Assembly: GCA_964035015.1 (NCBI GenBank)
Contig: OZ036006.1
Coordinates: 9,041,951-9,105,950 of the forward strand
Direction of reading: 5' to 3'
Length of the DNA stretch: 64,000 nucleotides
DNA from: Corallium rubrum
Lineage: Eukaryota; Cnidaria; Anthozoa; Scleralcyonacea; Coralliidae
Part shown: one piece after another, positions 12,201 to 22,826 of the stretch
Numbering within the stretch: position 1 is the stretch's first letter
How the letters are laid out: every line of letters begins with the position of its first letter
The notes under the pieces: model-generated
What the model saw: only the letters and a program-made list of their open reading frames with translations
Database searches by the model: none
What the model was told of the DNA's origin: nothing
Program-made: the position numbers and the translations under genes

Positions 12201-15200
12201 TGAGTCAAGTGGCAAAGTCACCAGTTCTATTGATCATTGGAAGATTTATTGTGGGAATAAACAATGGTATGGTATACAAGGATTATTTTTGAAGTTTTAA
12301 CATGTGGCTTTAATGCCTTGGTTCTTGGTAATTATAACTCTTACTGTTGTAAAATAAAAGTTGATTTGTTAGGTCTAATAGTGTACGTAGTTTTGAAAAA
12401 GATTATTATATCTTAAACCTGTAAGAAACCTGTGGTGTTTGGTAGAGTCAAACTGGAAGCACTCTTCTCACATGTGGCCAAGATGAAATTTTCAATCAGA
12501 TAACTGCTGAGAGCAGAAATCGAACCCAGCTTGCAGAGGTGAAAGGCATGTGCACTACCCACTGTGCCACCAACACCCTAAGATTTTAGAAAGGTGATTT
12601 TGAGAGATATGATGGTGATTTTGAGAGATGATGGTGATTTTGAGCGATATGATGGTGATTTTGAGAGATATGATGGCGATTTTGAGAGATATGATGGTGA
12701 TTTTGAGAGATATGATGGCGATTTTGAGCGATATGATGGTGATTTTGAGAGATATGATGGTGATTTTGAGAGATATGATGGTGATTTTGAGAAATATGGT
12801 GATTTTTCTTATTTCTACTCACAGGTGTAACTACAGTTGTTGTTCCTTTATATTTATCTGAAATTTCACCAACACATTTACGTGGTGCTATTGGAGTATT
12901 GAATCAATTTGGTATTGTAACAGGGATGCTGATTGCATTTATTCTCAGTCTTCATCAGGTACTAGGTCTTTAAATAATTATACAAAATGTATGTTCTCAA
13001 TCATATGTAATGTCTGACATTGTCTGTGACAAGTTTGTTTAGAAAAAGTAGCAATTGTGAACAAAGCCAGCTACAGTATGCATATAGCAGTACAGTACAG
13101 TAGTATAGTACAGTACAATGCACCTACAGTACAGTATTAAAGTACAGTGCAGTACACATACACTGCAGTGTAGTGCAGTATAGTACAGTACACTGTGATA
13201 CAGTACAGCACTCGCATAGTACAGAACATCCACAGGACACCTACAGTAGACTTACAGTACAGTACAGTACAGCACTCGCACAGTGCAGAACATCTACAGG
13301 ACACCTACAGTAGACTTACAGTACAGTACATTACAGTACAGCACAGTACAATGCACCTACAGTACAGTACAGTATTAAAGTACAGTGCAGTACAGCACAC
13401 TGCAATACAGTACAGTAAAGTGCAGTACACCTGCAGTGCAGTACACCTACAGTGCAGTACACCTACAGTGCAGTACACCTACAGTGCAGTGTAGTGCAGT
13501 ACAGTACAATGTGATACAGTACAGCACTCGCACAGTACAGAACATCTACAGGACACCTACACTAGACTTACAATACAATACAGTACAGTACAGCACTCGC
13601 ACAGTACAGAACATCTACAGGACACCTACAGTAGACTTACAGTAGACTTACAGTAGACTTACAGTAGACTTACAGTAGACTTACAGTAGACTTACAGTAC
13701 AGTACAGTACAGTACAGTACAGTACAGTACAGTACAGTACAGTGACCAAGGATGACATAGAGTCAGGTTGTGCAGAGGGACATGAGAGAGTGGTCTAAAA
13801 AGGGAGGATGTGCAAGAGAGAGAAGTGGAGGAAACTGCTGTCGGCAGCCACTGGCTAACCCCTGCATAAGCAGGGAAAATGGCCACAAAACTCGGAGCGT
13901 TGTTGTAATTCCCTGTTGTTGTTTTCATTTTAGATATTAGGTACCTCATCTGGTTGGGCCTACTTGATGTCATTTAGTATAGTTCCTGCTGTAATTCAAG
14001 TCCTTACTTTACCATTCTGTCCCTCCAGTCCAAGATATCTACTCATTAAATTACATAAAGAGTCTCTTGCTAGACAAGGTACATGTATGTCTGCTTAGTA
14101 TGATATTTACTGTTAAAGAAAAAACATATATTATATGGATATAGCAAGGTGAAAAGGTTGTGGACTGCTGAGATTTTTAGGAACAAAATACTGCAATTTA
14201 TATTGATGCACCTGTTGCCCCTGAAAGTCCACAAATCTTTTGTTTTGTTAATCATTACTATTAATTGTACAGCATGGTTGAGTGATTGAACCCCCCTGGC
14301 CTGCATGTATTTTAACCAAAGATTCTAACTGAGGGTTCCTCGAAACCATACCCATATTTTAACCTTTTGTCATTGTATGATTTTGGATAGAACTAAGAAA
14401 GCTTCAAGGAAGTTATAATATTGAACAAGTCATTGCAGAAATGAAGGTAACGTATAAATACTAGTTTTACCCACTGATATATCTGTAAGGTACAGATTTC
14501 CATTGTTTTTGTTGGGTTTACAGTTATGGTATAACATTTAACAATTATTCACCGAAGGCGAGGTGAATATCGGTGTATATTAACCGAGATGAAGTCAAGG
14601 TTACCATTCACCGATATTCACTGAGCCTGAGGCGAATAATTGTTTTAGTATAAATACACATTTTCATACTTTTAGGAACAGCATTTTCTTTAAAATTGTT
14701 AATTTCCTCTTCTGTCATTGACAAACTGGCTGGTGGCCATTTTGAATAAATGCTTTGGGTGATTATTGGGAATTAATGTGAGGTAGCACGACCAATCATT
14801 GCACAAGATTTTCTACAATCACCTGTGTATTTATACTAAAACACAATATTACAAAAAACATAAAGGGAAATCATAGACTGCTAAAGTTTGTAAAGAACTA
14901 ATACTTCCAAGGCAACTAAATTTTCTAATTAAAATAGTGTAATAAAAGTAGCGTGCTGCGTAGGCAGTGTAGAAACAACAATCGAAATATAGTAAGGTTA
15001 GATATACTGCCGAAACAGAGAACGTAGGAGTCTAACGTTTTGAGTGAAGGCCCTTCATCAGAGAGAAACGTAAAGAGTGTAAACAAACAACGAGCTTATA
15101 TACGAAAGGTAATCATGTGACCAAAAATAAGCCAATCAGATAAAAATGACAATAACAAACTGATAATGAGATGTGAAAAATTAGCCAATCAAATCAAAAT

Positions 15201-15884
15201 AACAATAACAAATCGATAATGAGATGCGAAAGACATTTGCTATTCATACCGTCGATGAGCAAGAAGGAGAGAAGGAGGGGGTGTAAAAAGAATAAGCTGA
15301 GAGTAAAAATAAATAAATATATAAAGTGAAAACGCCGTTTCTAATTAAATACTGATTCATTTGACTACTGGCTATATCAAGCTCGGACTCTGAAGTTGGT
15401 TAGTAAACTTGGCAAGCTCAATCACCTTGTTTTTCAAGTTACTCTGTCACTGTAATTATGGTTTCAGTTACTATGGTAAATAATTATTTCTGGTGCTTAA
15501 TTATACTGTATTACACATTACAATGGAATTTATATTTTAGTTGGAGAAAGAATATGAAGGTGAAGACAGTCACTTATCAGTGTGGCAGTTACTCAAGTCC
15601 AAATCACTCCGTTTCGCTCTCCTTTTAAGTGTAGTGTTACAAATGTCCCAGCAGTTTAGTGGCATCAACACTGTAAGTAGTTGAATTATGTACGTACTTA
15701 GTATTAAGAAATAAAATTAATGTTACTGTAGTGTGTACATTATTGTATTGGCATCAACACTGCCTATACTTCCTGATATGACATGATATAGGGTAATTGA
15801 GGGTAAAATAATAAAGCTAGACCATGTTTGGCCAGCTCATGCAAGTTCAGTTTAATGACTTATTAACCCACTTCTGGCTAGGTT

Positions 15885-15956
<72 letters not shown>

Positions 15957-16135
15957 ACTACAGACAGTACCGTTTCGGCCTTTTGGGCCTCATCAGTGTA
16001 GTGCTGATGAGCAGGATGAAGGTAACTGCTATTCACAGTCACCTTTGGTGCCTCACAAATTGTGGGACATCAAAAACCATGCCAGAGCACTCAAACTGCA
16101 AGCAGTGAGCGTATGCACAATGCGTAAGCAGCCAT

Positions 16136-16199
<64 letters not shown>

Positions 16200-19100
16200 C
16201 TGTACTGAAGCCAGTGGCTGAATTATGAAGGATGCAGATCAACATTGCCGTGTTGAGGCATATGAAAGGCACTCCACCATGGATCACAGCTCAAAGCCCA
16301 GGAGAGATCAACTACAACTCTACTCATGAGTTCCAAGCTTGACAGTGGGCTCATTCCCAAGTGCTCACCCATCCAAGTACTAACCCGGACTTCACCTTCT
16401 TTTCTGCTAAGGTTTTTTACTACTCCACATCAACATTTAATAAAGCTCATATCTCAAACCCTGATGAAGCAACTTGTGGGTTTGGTGTGGTTTCCGTTGT
16501 AATGGTTGGAGTCTCGGTAAGCATTTAATGGCAAATCCCTCAATAGCATGCAATTACTATAATAATTACAGTACTTTGAATTAATTCATGTTGCCTAGGT
16601 TTTTTTGGTTGAAAGGTGGGGTCGACGTAGTCTAATGCTTATTGGCCTAGGTGGAATGTTTCTTTTCTATGGCTTGATGACAGTTGGGTTTGCACTGGAG
16701 GTACAGTATAGCTTTTCTGAAGAGATATTGGGGTTTGGTACCCAGGTGTTTAGTACCCAGGGGTTTGATCCCAGGAGGTTTCTACCCAAAGGTTTGATAC
16801 CCAGAGTTTAACAGATGTTTGTTGGACGTTCATCAAGCTCAATTACTCAGAAAAGATCCCAGATAGTGTTTGAATCTGCAAAACTTCTGATGGCCGGTTA
16901 GACTCTCTAACCATTGAGCCACTGAGGCTCAGATGGAGAGCTAAGGTTGCAAATTCATAGTCATACAGTACTGCTCAGAAATAACCTAACAGTGTGGTTG
17001 AGGTTGAGGTTAAGTTAAATAGATAGAAATGGTAATAAACTTTAGTAAAGCACAATTAAATTATCTAGTAATACAGAAAACAGTCCATGTTTTGATTCAT
17101 AGTGATTTAGAGACAGTTTAACTAACACTGAACAGAGTTATATTACGATTAAGCTGAGGTTAAACCTAGGTTTGACCTCGTTTTTTGTTAGGTTATTTCT
17201 GAGCAGGACTGCATGTCCTATGAATTTGCAATCTTAGCTCTCCATCTGAGCCTCAGTGGCTCAATGGTTCAAACATCCAACCAGTCATTAGGTTCAAACC
17301 CTGTCTGGGAGTAATTGAGTTTGACACTTTGACAAACATCCAACAAACATCTGTTACATTACACCAAGCTCGCAAACATACCACATGCACTACATGTATA
17401 TGTACAACTTCTCATATCCAGAATTTGATACCCAAGGGTTTATAATGTACAGAGTACATGACAAGCTCAAAAATTTTAAACTTTTAATTACACAGCCACA
17501 GTTAATAGACTAGCTTAGACTGACTTGTAATAATTATTTTTTTTGTAGGATAAACATGAGAATATGAAGTATTTATCAGTTGTCTGCACATTTCTTTTGC
17601 TAACATTTTTCCAAATTGGGCCTGGTAGGTCATTTCATGCTACCATTTATATTTTTTAATTCATTACTTTAGCTGTGGTTAGCACACATGACTTTCACCT
17701 CTGTGACCTGGGTTCAATTCCTTGGTCGCATGTGAGAAGAGTGCTTCCAGTTTGACTCTACCAAACATCGCAGGTTTCCTCCAGGTACTCCGGTTTCCTC
17801 CTGTAGAAACACTGGACCAATGAGGGATGGCCCTTACTGGACCTCTAGGGAGAACAGTTAGCTTTTAACTGATAGAGATATCCAGTATAAATAAGATTAG
17901 TTTAGTTTAGCTGTGTTATTACTGCTAAAAATGGGAAACTTTCAATCTTTTACAGGACCTATTCCATGGTTTATGATGGCTGAGTTGTTTGCTCAAGGCC
18001 CTCGCCCTGCGGCTACAAGTATAAGTGGAGCTGTAAATTGGTTTACAAACTTTATTGTTGCAATAACATTTCCATCCATTCAGGTAACATTAAATTATGT
18101 ACACTGTATTAAAATCTACTTGAAGATTTGATAACTTGACTACATGCAATTATTTGTCAATGACTATGTTGTCCCCAGGGTGGGGAATTGTCTTTTCTCA
18201 TGTGCCTGGGGGTTGGGAATATGCAGTTTAGTAATAAAAAATATACAAATCCTCGGGGGTGCCCGGGGGGATGGTCACAGCAAGAATTAAACCATGCAAT
18301 GGGTATCGGTTAATAGGGAGGGGTTGAACTGTAACCAACTCAGGGGCGGATTTAACGTTAGTCAAACAAGTCAAACGACTAAGGTGAAAAAAGGCGCAGA
18401 AAAAAAATCTCTTTTTATAGTTTTCCCGTATATTCACTGCTGCACTCTACAAGACTATCCAAGTCCATAATATCTAGTTACTCTAGGATACGCACGCAGC
18501 GCCGTGTAAACGGAGCGCGGCTTAGCTTTGTTCTTCATCTTGCCTGATTTGTGCTATTGTATTAGCTGCGGTGATTGGCTAAATACCTAAAACGAATTCT
18601 ATTACGCTCGTTCATTGGTTTGCCTGATTTCGTTGTCTTTTTTGCCTGATTTGGACCATTATATGACTTATTCTCATTGGTTGAATTTTCACAGAAGCTC
18701 TTTATCATGAACATTGATTGGTTGGCGGCGTTTTACTTTGTAGTTCTTGCCTGGTCTGCCGACTGATCTGCTGTCGAGACTGCCGATTCTGCCGAACATA
18801 AATTATGTATACTAAGAGTCAGACTGGGAGAGCTCTTTCAGTTTCGAACACATTTCGAACATGACTTTACAAACGTGATAGAAAGTTTAGTATTCACTTC
18901 AATTAAACAGCAGTGATGATTCAATTGTCCCGATCAGTAGGTAAGTTTAACGTTAAGCCTTTGGTTGTCAGTCGCCAAATATTATCGACACTGGCTAACG
19001 CCAGAAGGTATTACTCGTCAAAGGATTCTCAGAGTCTTGGCAGTCAGACTCAAACGGTTCAGAGCCTATCGCGGTAACTAATCCTTTGATTATCAAACGC

Positions 19101-20192
19101 GTATATTATAATAATAGTCTTATATATAGATGCGACGTTTATAATATTATTCTGTTCTGGCTGAATGACTGTATGGGTTAGTAAATTTGATAGCGCTTGC
19201 GAATGTGAATTATTTAAATGTCTGTAGTGTTAGTTCTGCGTAAATATTGCACAACATGAGAACACATTAGTTTTGTTTGGTTGCCTCGTGTACCTCTTGA
19301 TGTTTCTCACACGACTAGATCCTACCCTCAGTGGCCTGGAATATCATTCAAAATATCTAAAGTGCTTAATGATTTTGGTAACATGATTCTTTGATCTTGT
19401 CATATGAATGTGTTTATGTGTACGTTCCGATGTTATTCAGGATCTCCATCGGGGGGGGGGGGGCATACGTAGCAGCTACCTAAGATTCGATTTATTGGAT
19501 TTTCCCCCGTTATTTTCTATAATTTTAAATGTATTTGCATAATAAAACGTCCACTTTATCCCTAAATTTATTTGACACCTTCCAGGTTTGATAAAACGCG
19601 CTATTGAAAACACGATTTAAAACTTTTAAATCTTTCCCCAAAGTACTGTCAGAATGCAGGAAATGCCATTTCAGAGGTCCAAATTTCAAAAATTTTCCGG
19701 GGGGCATGCCCCCGGACCCCCCTAACCATGCTTTGACTAAGGTGGAAAAAATTCTAGATCCGCCCCTGCAACTGGCTATCTAACTAAACTAACCAACTTA
19801 AACTAAGTAACTAACTTGAACGAACTATTAAATCATAGCCATAAACCATTTAGTAAAATGGAGCTGCTCCGTTTAGAGAGCACGCAAATAATTTCCAAAC
19901 TACAGGTCATATAAAAGACCGCACCGTGTCGACTATCTGACAGCAAATATTTAGTTCTTTGACTTTCAACGTTTGAAAATATAGTTAATAAACAACTTAC
20001 CTTTCTAACTTTAATCTTTCCTCATCGTTTTAGTCGTTGTTGTATCCATACGTCTTTATTGTATTCATGGTTCTCATCGTTGGCTTTTGGCTTTTTATTT
20101 ACGTTTTCGTCCCCGAAACCAAAGGGAAAACATTTGAAGAGATCTCAAAGGATCTTCATACTTCCTTTGAACATTCAGTGAACGCAGATTAA
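9278..20192 (+). CDS. Facilitative glucose transporter (SLC2A/GLUT family), complete, 12 exons
   Basis: Exons: 9278-9499, 11718-11851, 12142-12266, 12825-12958, 13934-14078, 14391-14446, 15541-15672, 16412-16516, 16599-16700, 17549-17624, 17956-18083, 20034-20192. They sum to 1518 nt (505 aa), all with GT/AG borders and matching phases. The product should be a 12-helix plasma-membrane sugar uniporter of the major facilitator superfamily. Visible family marks: FQFGYNIAVVNSP in helix 1; GRKS in the loop between helices 2 and 3; GRFIVGINNG; PLYLSEISPTHLRGAIG and NQFGIVTG; QQFSGINTVFYYST in helix 7; VERWGRRS; GPGPIPWF in helix 10; VPETKGKTFEEI at the C end. Two departures: PSSPR (about 235-239) where most members have PESPR, and QQFSG where class I members have QQLSG. 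The start ATG sits in a good context (AAAATGG). Overall closest to class I, but substrate cannot be told from sequence. Confidence 0.97.
9540..10770 (+). other. Intron 1 of the glucose transporter, left part: little recognisable
   Basis: Intron 1 runs 9500-11717. Pieces around 9580 and 9670 contain TCTGGCGTTAG and resemble the AACACTTTGA MITE family at 51-53 kb. Otherwise I see no gene or clear repeat before the element at 10771. Confidence 0.5.
10771..11229. mobile_element. hAT-type non-autonomous element with exact 8-bp target duplication
   Basis: The ends are CAGTGGCTTAGCCAGGG and, inverted, CCCTTGGCTACACCACTG. The 8 bp before (10763-10770) and after (11230-11237) are both AATTTTCC. It contains the G-run and C-run segments seen in other copies of this group. 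It is inserted in an older sequence with ends CCCTTTCACTCC/GGAGTGAAAG (about 10740-11317). Confidence 0.85.
11915..12110 (+). repeat. AT-rich tandem repeat in transporter intron 2
   Basis: Units of about 24 bp (ATAATTTATTCAAATAATTA) repeat about eight times just before exon 3. Confidence 0.9.
12425..12580 (-). repeat. SINE (TGGCACAGTGG head) copy, minus strand
   Basis: The complement reads GGTGGCACAGTGGGTAGTGC, then a B-box remnant, then GAGAAGAGTGCTTCCAGTTT. It matches the copies at 17.68 and 29.81 kb. Confidence 0.75.
12596..12806 (+). repeat. 21-bp intronic minisatellite
   Basis: The unit GAGAGATATGATGGTGATTTT repeats about ten times in transporter intron 3, ending about 18 bp before the acceptor of exon 4. 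It yields spurious frames on both strands. Confidence 0.95.
13080..13742 (+). repeat. ACAGT pentamer satellite with higher-order units
   Basis: Runs of ACAGT alternate with longer repeated blocks (CACAGTACAGAACATCTACA and CCTACAGTAGACTTACAGTA). The tract ends in a pure ACAGT run at about 13695-13742. It lies in transporter intron 4. Confidence 0.93.
14530..14660. mobile_element. Short palindromic MITE (TTCACCGA arms)
   Basis: Inverted arms around AACAATTATTCACCGA and its complement. A homologous copy in the opposite orientation is at 52395-52510; both carry the flanking AAATGTGTATTTATACTAAA block. Confidence 0.75.
14935..15260 (-). repeat. Dispersed repeat with decayed hammerhead-like core
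   Basis: Opposite-orientation relative of 7.7-8.5 kb. The minus strand has CTGATGA (15055-15061), but the invariant GAAA is AAAA, so this copy should be inactive as a ribozyme. Confidence 0.7.
15885..15955. repeat. AT microsatellite left of the hammerhead
   Basis: A near-pure AT run of about 70 bp ends against the ribozyme segment. Confidence 0.95.
15957..16002 (-). ncRNA. Type I hammerhead self-cleaving ribozyme motif
   Basis: The minus strand gives all the invariant parts in order: ACTACA, CTGATGA, GGCC-CAAAA-GGCC, GAAA, CG-GTAC-TGTC, TGTAGT. Stem I (ACTACA/TGTAGT) is 6 perfect pairs. Stem II (GGCC/GGCC) is 4 perfect pairs with a 5-nt loop. Stem III is ACG/TGT (A-U, C-G, G-U) with a palindromic GTAC loop. 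The cleavage base is the C complementary to position 15963, giving the GUC triplet. A very short stem III with a self-complementary loop is typical of hammerheads in Penelope-like elements and metazoan retrozymes, which often work as dimers. It sits in transporter intron 7 on the strand opposite to the gene. That it cleaves is an inference from the complete fold. Confidence 0.88.
16003..16137 (-). mobile_element. Remnant of a hammerhead-bearing element between AT tracts
   Basis: The unique stretch lies next to the ribozyme and is bounded by AT runs on both sides (15885-15955 and 16138-16195). I see no reverse-transcriptase coding sequence. It may be a solo end of a Penelope-like element or a retrozyme; the sequence alone does not decide. 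Confidence 0.45.
16138..16195. repeat. AT microsatellite right of the hammerhead element
   Basis: A TA run of about 58 bp. Confidence 0.95.
16350..16390 (-). repeat. 5S rRNA-like fragment
   Basis: The minus strand reads GTTAGTACTTGGATGGGTGA, which matches the C-box region of animal 5S rRNA. A second copy is at 60755-60790. It ends about 20 bp before the acceptor of transporter exon 8. Confidence 0.55.
16800..17420 (+). repeat. Family B tRNA-like repeats, both orientations
   Basis: Family B body and a minus-strand head lie at 16815-16960. A plus-strand head (CTCAGTGGCTCAATGG) lies at about 17248-17320, followed by the family's tail (CAACAAACATCTGTTACATT, then CATGCACTACATGTATATG). The two copies form an inverted pair in transporter intron 9. 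Confidence 0.75.
17680..17910 (+). repeat. SINE with TGGTTAGCAC head and TCCGGTTTCCTCC core
   Basis: A tRNA-like head with B box GGTTCAATTCC is followed by the body GAGAAGAGTGCTTCCAGTTT, GGTACTCCGGTTTCCTCC and a tail ending TCCAGTATAAATAA. It is the same family as 29.81-30.06 kb. Confidence 0.8.
18341..19768. mobile_element. 1.43-kb non-autonomous DNA transposon
   Basis: The ends are CAGGGGCGGATTTAAC and, inverted, CTAGATCCGCCCCTG. The same CAACT pentamer flanks both sides (18336-18340 and 19769-19773). The right part has the C-rich palindrome GGGGGCATGCCCCCGGACC shared with 21.9, 34.4 and 59.3 kb. I found no transposase frame. The 5-bp flank could be a short target duplication or chance, so the superfamily is left open. 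It fills most of transporter intron 11. Confidence 0.75.
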
Positions 20193-20475
20193 GGAAGAAT
20201 TCACGGTAAAAGTGCAGAAAAACGACGATTTTGAAGAGTTCAGTAAACTGGAATGCCCAAAGAATGGCCGCCATGATGGATTTTTCCCGCCAAAAGTAAA
20301 CTCGTTCCCAGTACTTTAAGTGTGTTCTTTTGGGTTTCCGCTGACCGAATAGAGGCAGACTCACAATATTGCCCTGTTTAATATTTATCATAATTTATAT
20401 TTTACTATAATTTGTTTTATCATAATTTATTCCCAAGTTTTTGTGTCAACTCCGGGGATCCATTGAAGAAAAATC

Positions 20476-20700
20476 CTTGGCGACTTGTACATTTGATGAC
20501 AGTCCTTTGCGCGCAGTAAATATTGTTCCTTGCAGAATTATTGGATCTAAAATGATCAACTTTGATAGGAATGAAGTTCTTGCTTACTTAATCCACTTTG
20601 CATGATAAGCAATGTTTAGTTGCTATTTGAGCTGATTTGTGGTTGCAAAGCATTGCGGTTAAATGTACCGCCGCCATCTTTTTCGGTACCGTCAATTATA
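20476..20700 (+). mobile_element. MITE copy related to 62091-62327
   Basis: About 225 bp match the element at 62.1 kb in the same orientation (shared GGAATGAAGTTCTTGCTTAC and GTACCGCCGCCATCTTTT). The left end is shortened. It lies just downstream of the transporter stop. Confidence 0.75.
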
Positions 20701-20773
20701 AGCGCCGTCTTTTTTTTCGGTACTAACTACGACCGGTTTTCCACTTTTCTAGCTATCCATAGAAAAATATAAT

Positions 20774-21252
20774 TTAAAGTGACCCTAACCTCGAAATTTT
20801 TTATTGTCTTATTTGGAAGAACTTTTAAAATGATAAACTAACTTCTTTTGGAAGATTTTCGCTTTTTCGCTTTGTTTTTGAGATATTTTGTTTGATATGC
20901 AAATGTCTGGAATTACGTCACACATGCATAATGACTTATCAGAGAATGTTATATATCTTTGCGTTCATCAAATAAAAACACTAAAGTATGAATAACATGT
21001 GTGCGTGTTTCCCCCACAACACGAAACTTCTCGATTTTAAAAGATTTCGTTCGAGAATGAAAGAGATACACAAACTTCTTTGATAAGTCATTATGCATGT
21101 GTGACGTAATTCCAGACATTTGCAAATCAAACAAAATGAAATATCTCAAAAACAAACCGAAAAAGCGAAAATCTTCCAAAGAAGTTACTTTATCATTTTG
21201 AAAGTTCTTCCAAATAAGACAATAAAAAATTTCGAGGTTAGGGGCACTTTAA
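20774..21252. mobile_element. Foldback element, TTAAAGTG family
   Basis: Inverted arms of about 240 bp run from TTAAAGTGACCCTAACC to GGTTAGGGGCACTTTAA. Arm motifs: TTGTCTTATTTGGAAGAAC, GAGATATTTTGTTTGATATG, GCAAATG and TTACGTCACACATGCATAAT. Same family as 35.9, 58.4 and 63.4 kb. Confidence 0.85.
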
Positions 21253-21589
21253 GAACTGATAATTGGGTCGTATTTAAGTGGGAATATTTAATAGATACTG
21301 TATGATTTCCCTGGTTACAATATTCACATGAGATTACATTCCCTCAACTTTAGCAGAAGGAAAGGACATGAAGATGAAACTTTAGTTAATGATAATATTA
21401 AAGAATTCCTTATCAAAAAGTGACAAAAATAAAATATATAAAAATCCCAAAGATGAGATAGGCATTTTAATAATGAAATGTGGTGTAAGATTAAAAATAA
21501 AAACAAAGAAAATCAGAAGTCTACGAATGTTTGGGTTTTTTTTGAATTAAAAATTGTTAGGAAGAAGGGAGGGACTAAAGTCCAGGGTT

Positions 21590-21975
21590 TCTACGGTCCT
21601 TGAAATTTCTGTCCAGGGGTGTCGGAACCGGGGGATGGGGGTGTGCCCCCTCCACTTTTTTTTTTGGGGGGGGCAGAATATGTTTCCCCCCCCCCCCACA
21701 CACACACACACTTTTTAACAAGGCCAGTAAAGTTATGATTAACAAAATCAATAACCCCAGCTAACCCACGACTTTGAATACAGATATAATAAAGAAATTT
21801 GAATGCAGATATTCAATGTCCGGAAAAGTGTTGTCTTTTGAGTATTTTATAACGGTTTTGGACCTTTAGAATTCTGTAAATCCTTGTCCTAAAATGCAGG
21901 AAATGGCATTTCAGAGACTCTAGATTTCAAAATTTCCCGGGGGGTACGTCCCCGGACCCCCCTAAAAAGTCGCTC
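21590..21975 (+). repeat. C/G-run dispersed repeat fragment
   Basis: Contains G and C homopolymer runs and the block AATGCAGGAAATGGCATTTC followed by the GGACCCCCC end. The same block recurs at about 6815-6860, 19655-19725, 34410-34490 and 59230-59300. The ends of this copy are unclear. Confidence 0.6.
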
Positions 21976-21994
21976 CCCCCTTTTAGTGTCGCTC

Positions 21995-22175
21995 CCACGC
22001 CCCTCTCTCCTCCGCAGAGGTTAAATTTCGGAGATTGGAGGTTTCGGGGGTCGTCGGAGATGCTCGGAGGCGTCAGCTGGACGTAAGTAGTGCGGGCGAA
22101 ACTAGTCCAACGGCCCGCACTCCTTATGTCCAGCTGACGATTTCGACGCCTGCGGAGGAGAGAGCCGACGCCCCT
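21995..22175. repeat. Nested palindrome with 27-bp stem
   Basis: The inner stem at 22071-22139 pairs CGTCAGCTGGACGTAAGTAG with its near-perfect complement. Outer arms are CTCTCTCCTCCGCAG and CTGCGGAGGAGAGAG. A strong hairpin would form in DNA or RNA. Confidence 0.75.
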
Positions 22176-22439
22176 GTTTCTGTCAAAAATAAAGTGGCAA
22201 CGTTTAAACCTTATATTCATTTTAATGTCTGATATTTTACACGACGCCACGCGCCCCAGCAAAAACATTTCTGAATCACAGTTCCGTTGGCAGTATTATT
22301 TACAATCTAATTGATAAAAATTAAGTGGCCACTCCATAAGTGGTCTATAAGGGAGACGAGTGTTGGATTGAAAAATTATTAGGATAAATCAGTTACTATT
22401 AAATAGTTTGCCTACGTCAGAAACATCATTTAAACACTT

Positions 22440-22445
22440 AATTTA
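22440..22445 (-). terminator. Candidate polyadenylation signal for the ACK-like gene
   Basis: TTTATT on the plus strand reads AATAAA on the minus strand about 690 nt after the stop. Support is weak because intervening repeats make the 3' UTR length uncertain. Confidence 0.3.
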
Positions 22446-22530
22446 TTACACTCTTAATTTTTGGTCTAACTATAAATTAATCGAGTTTTATACAAGTGTC
22501 TTCAAATGACTTAAAAACACGGCCAAGTCC

Positions 22531-22784
22531 GAATAGGCGAGTTTCAGGGTGTTGCGCGCGCATAATTTTTCAAAACAACTGGCAAGCTCCACTCAAAGTA
22601 AACATACTGTTTAAATTAACAAAGTATAGATACAGTTTCTGGATGTTTAACACTGTTATTCTGCTGTTGTTGGCTCGCTAGCAAGTCTGTTTGCCATTGC
22701 TTACTTTGTGGGGAGCCCGGCAAGAGCCCGCCAATTTCTTTGCAAAACGATGCGCGCGCAACACCCTGAAACTCGCCTATTGAA
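22531..22784. mobile_element. 250-bp MITE with 30-bp terminal inverted repeats
   Basis: The left end AATAGGCGAGTTTCAGGGTG continues into GTTGCGCGCGC. The right end is its exact complement around 22751-22782. Confidence 0.85.
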
Positions 22785-22826
22785 GGCCTTTGAATGAATG
22801 AATTCTATGGAGTAACACATTTTCCA

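Noticed and set aside
15031..15064. Active hammerhead ribozyme.
   Set aside because: The invariant G of GAAA is changed (AAAA) and stem I is 3 bp.
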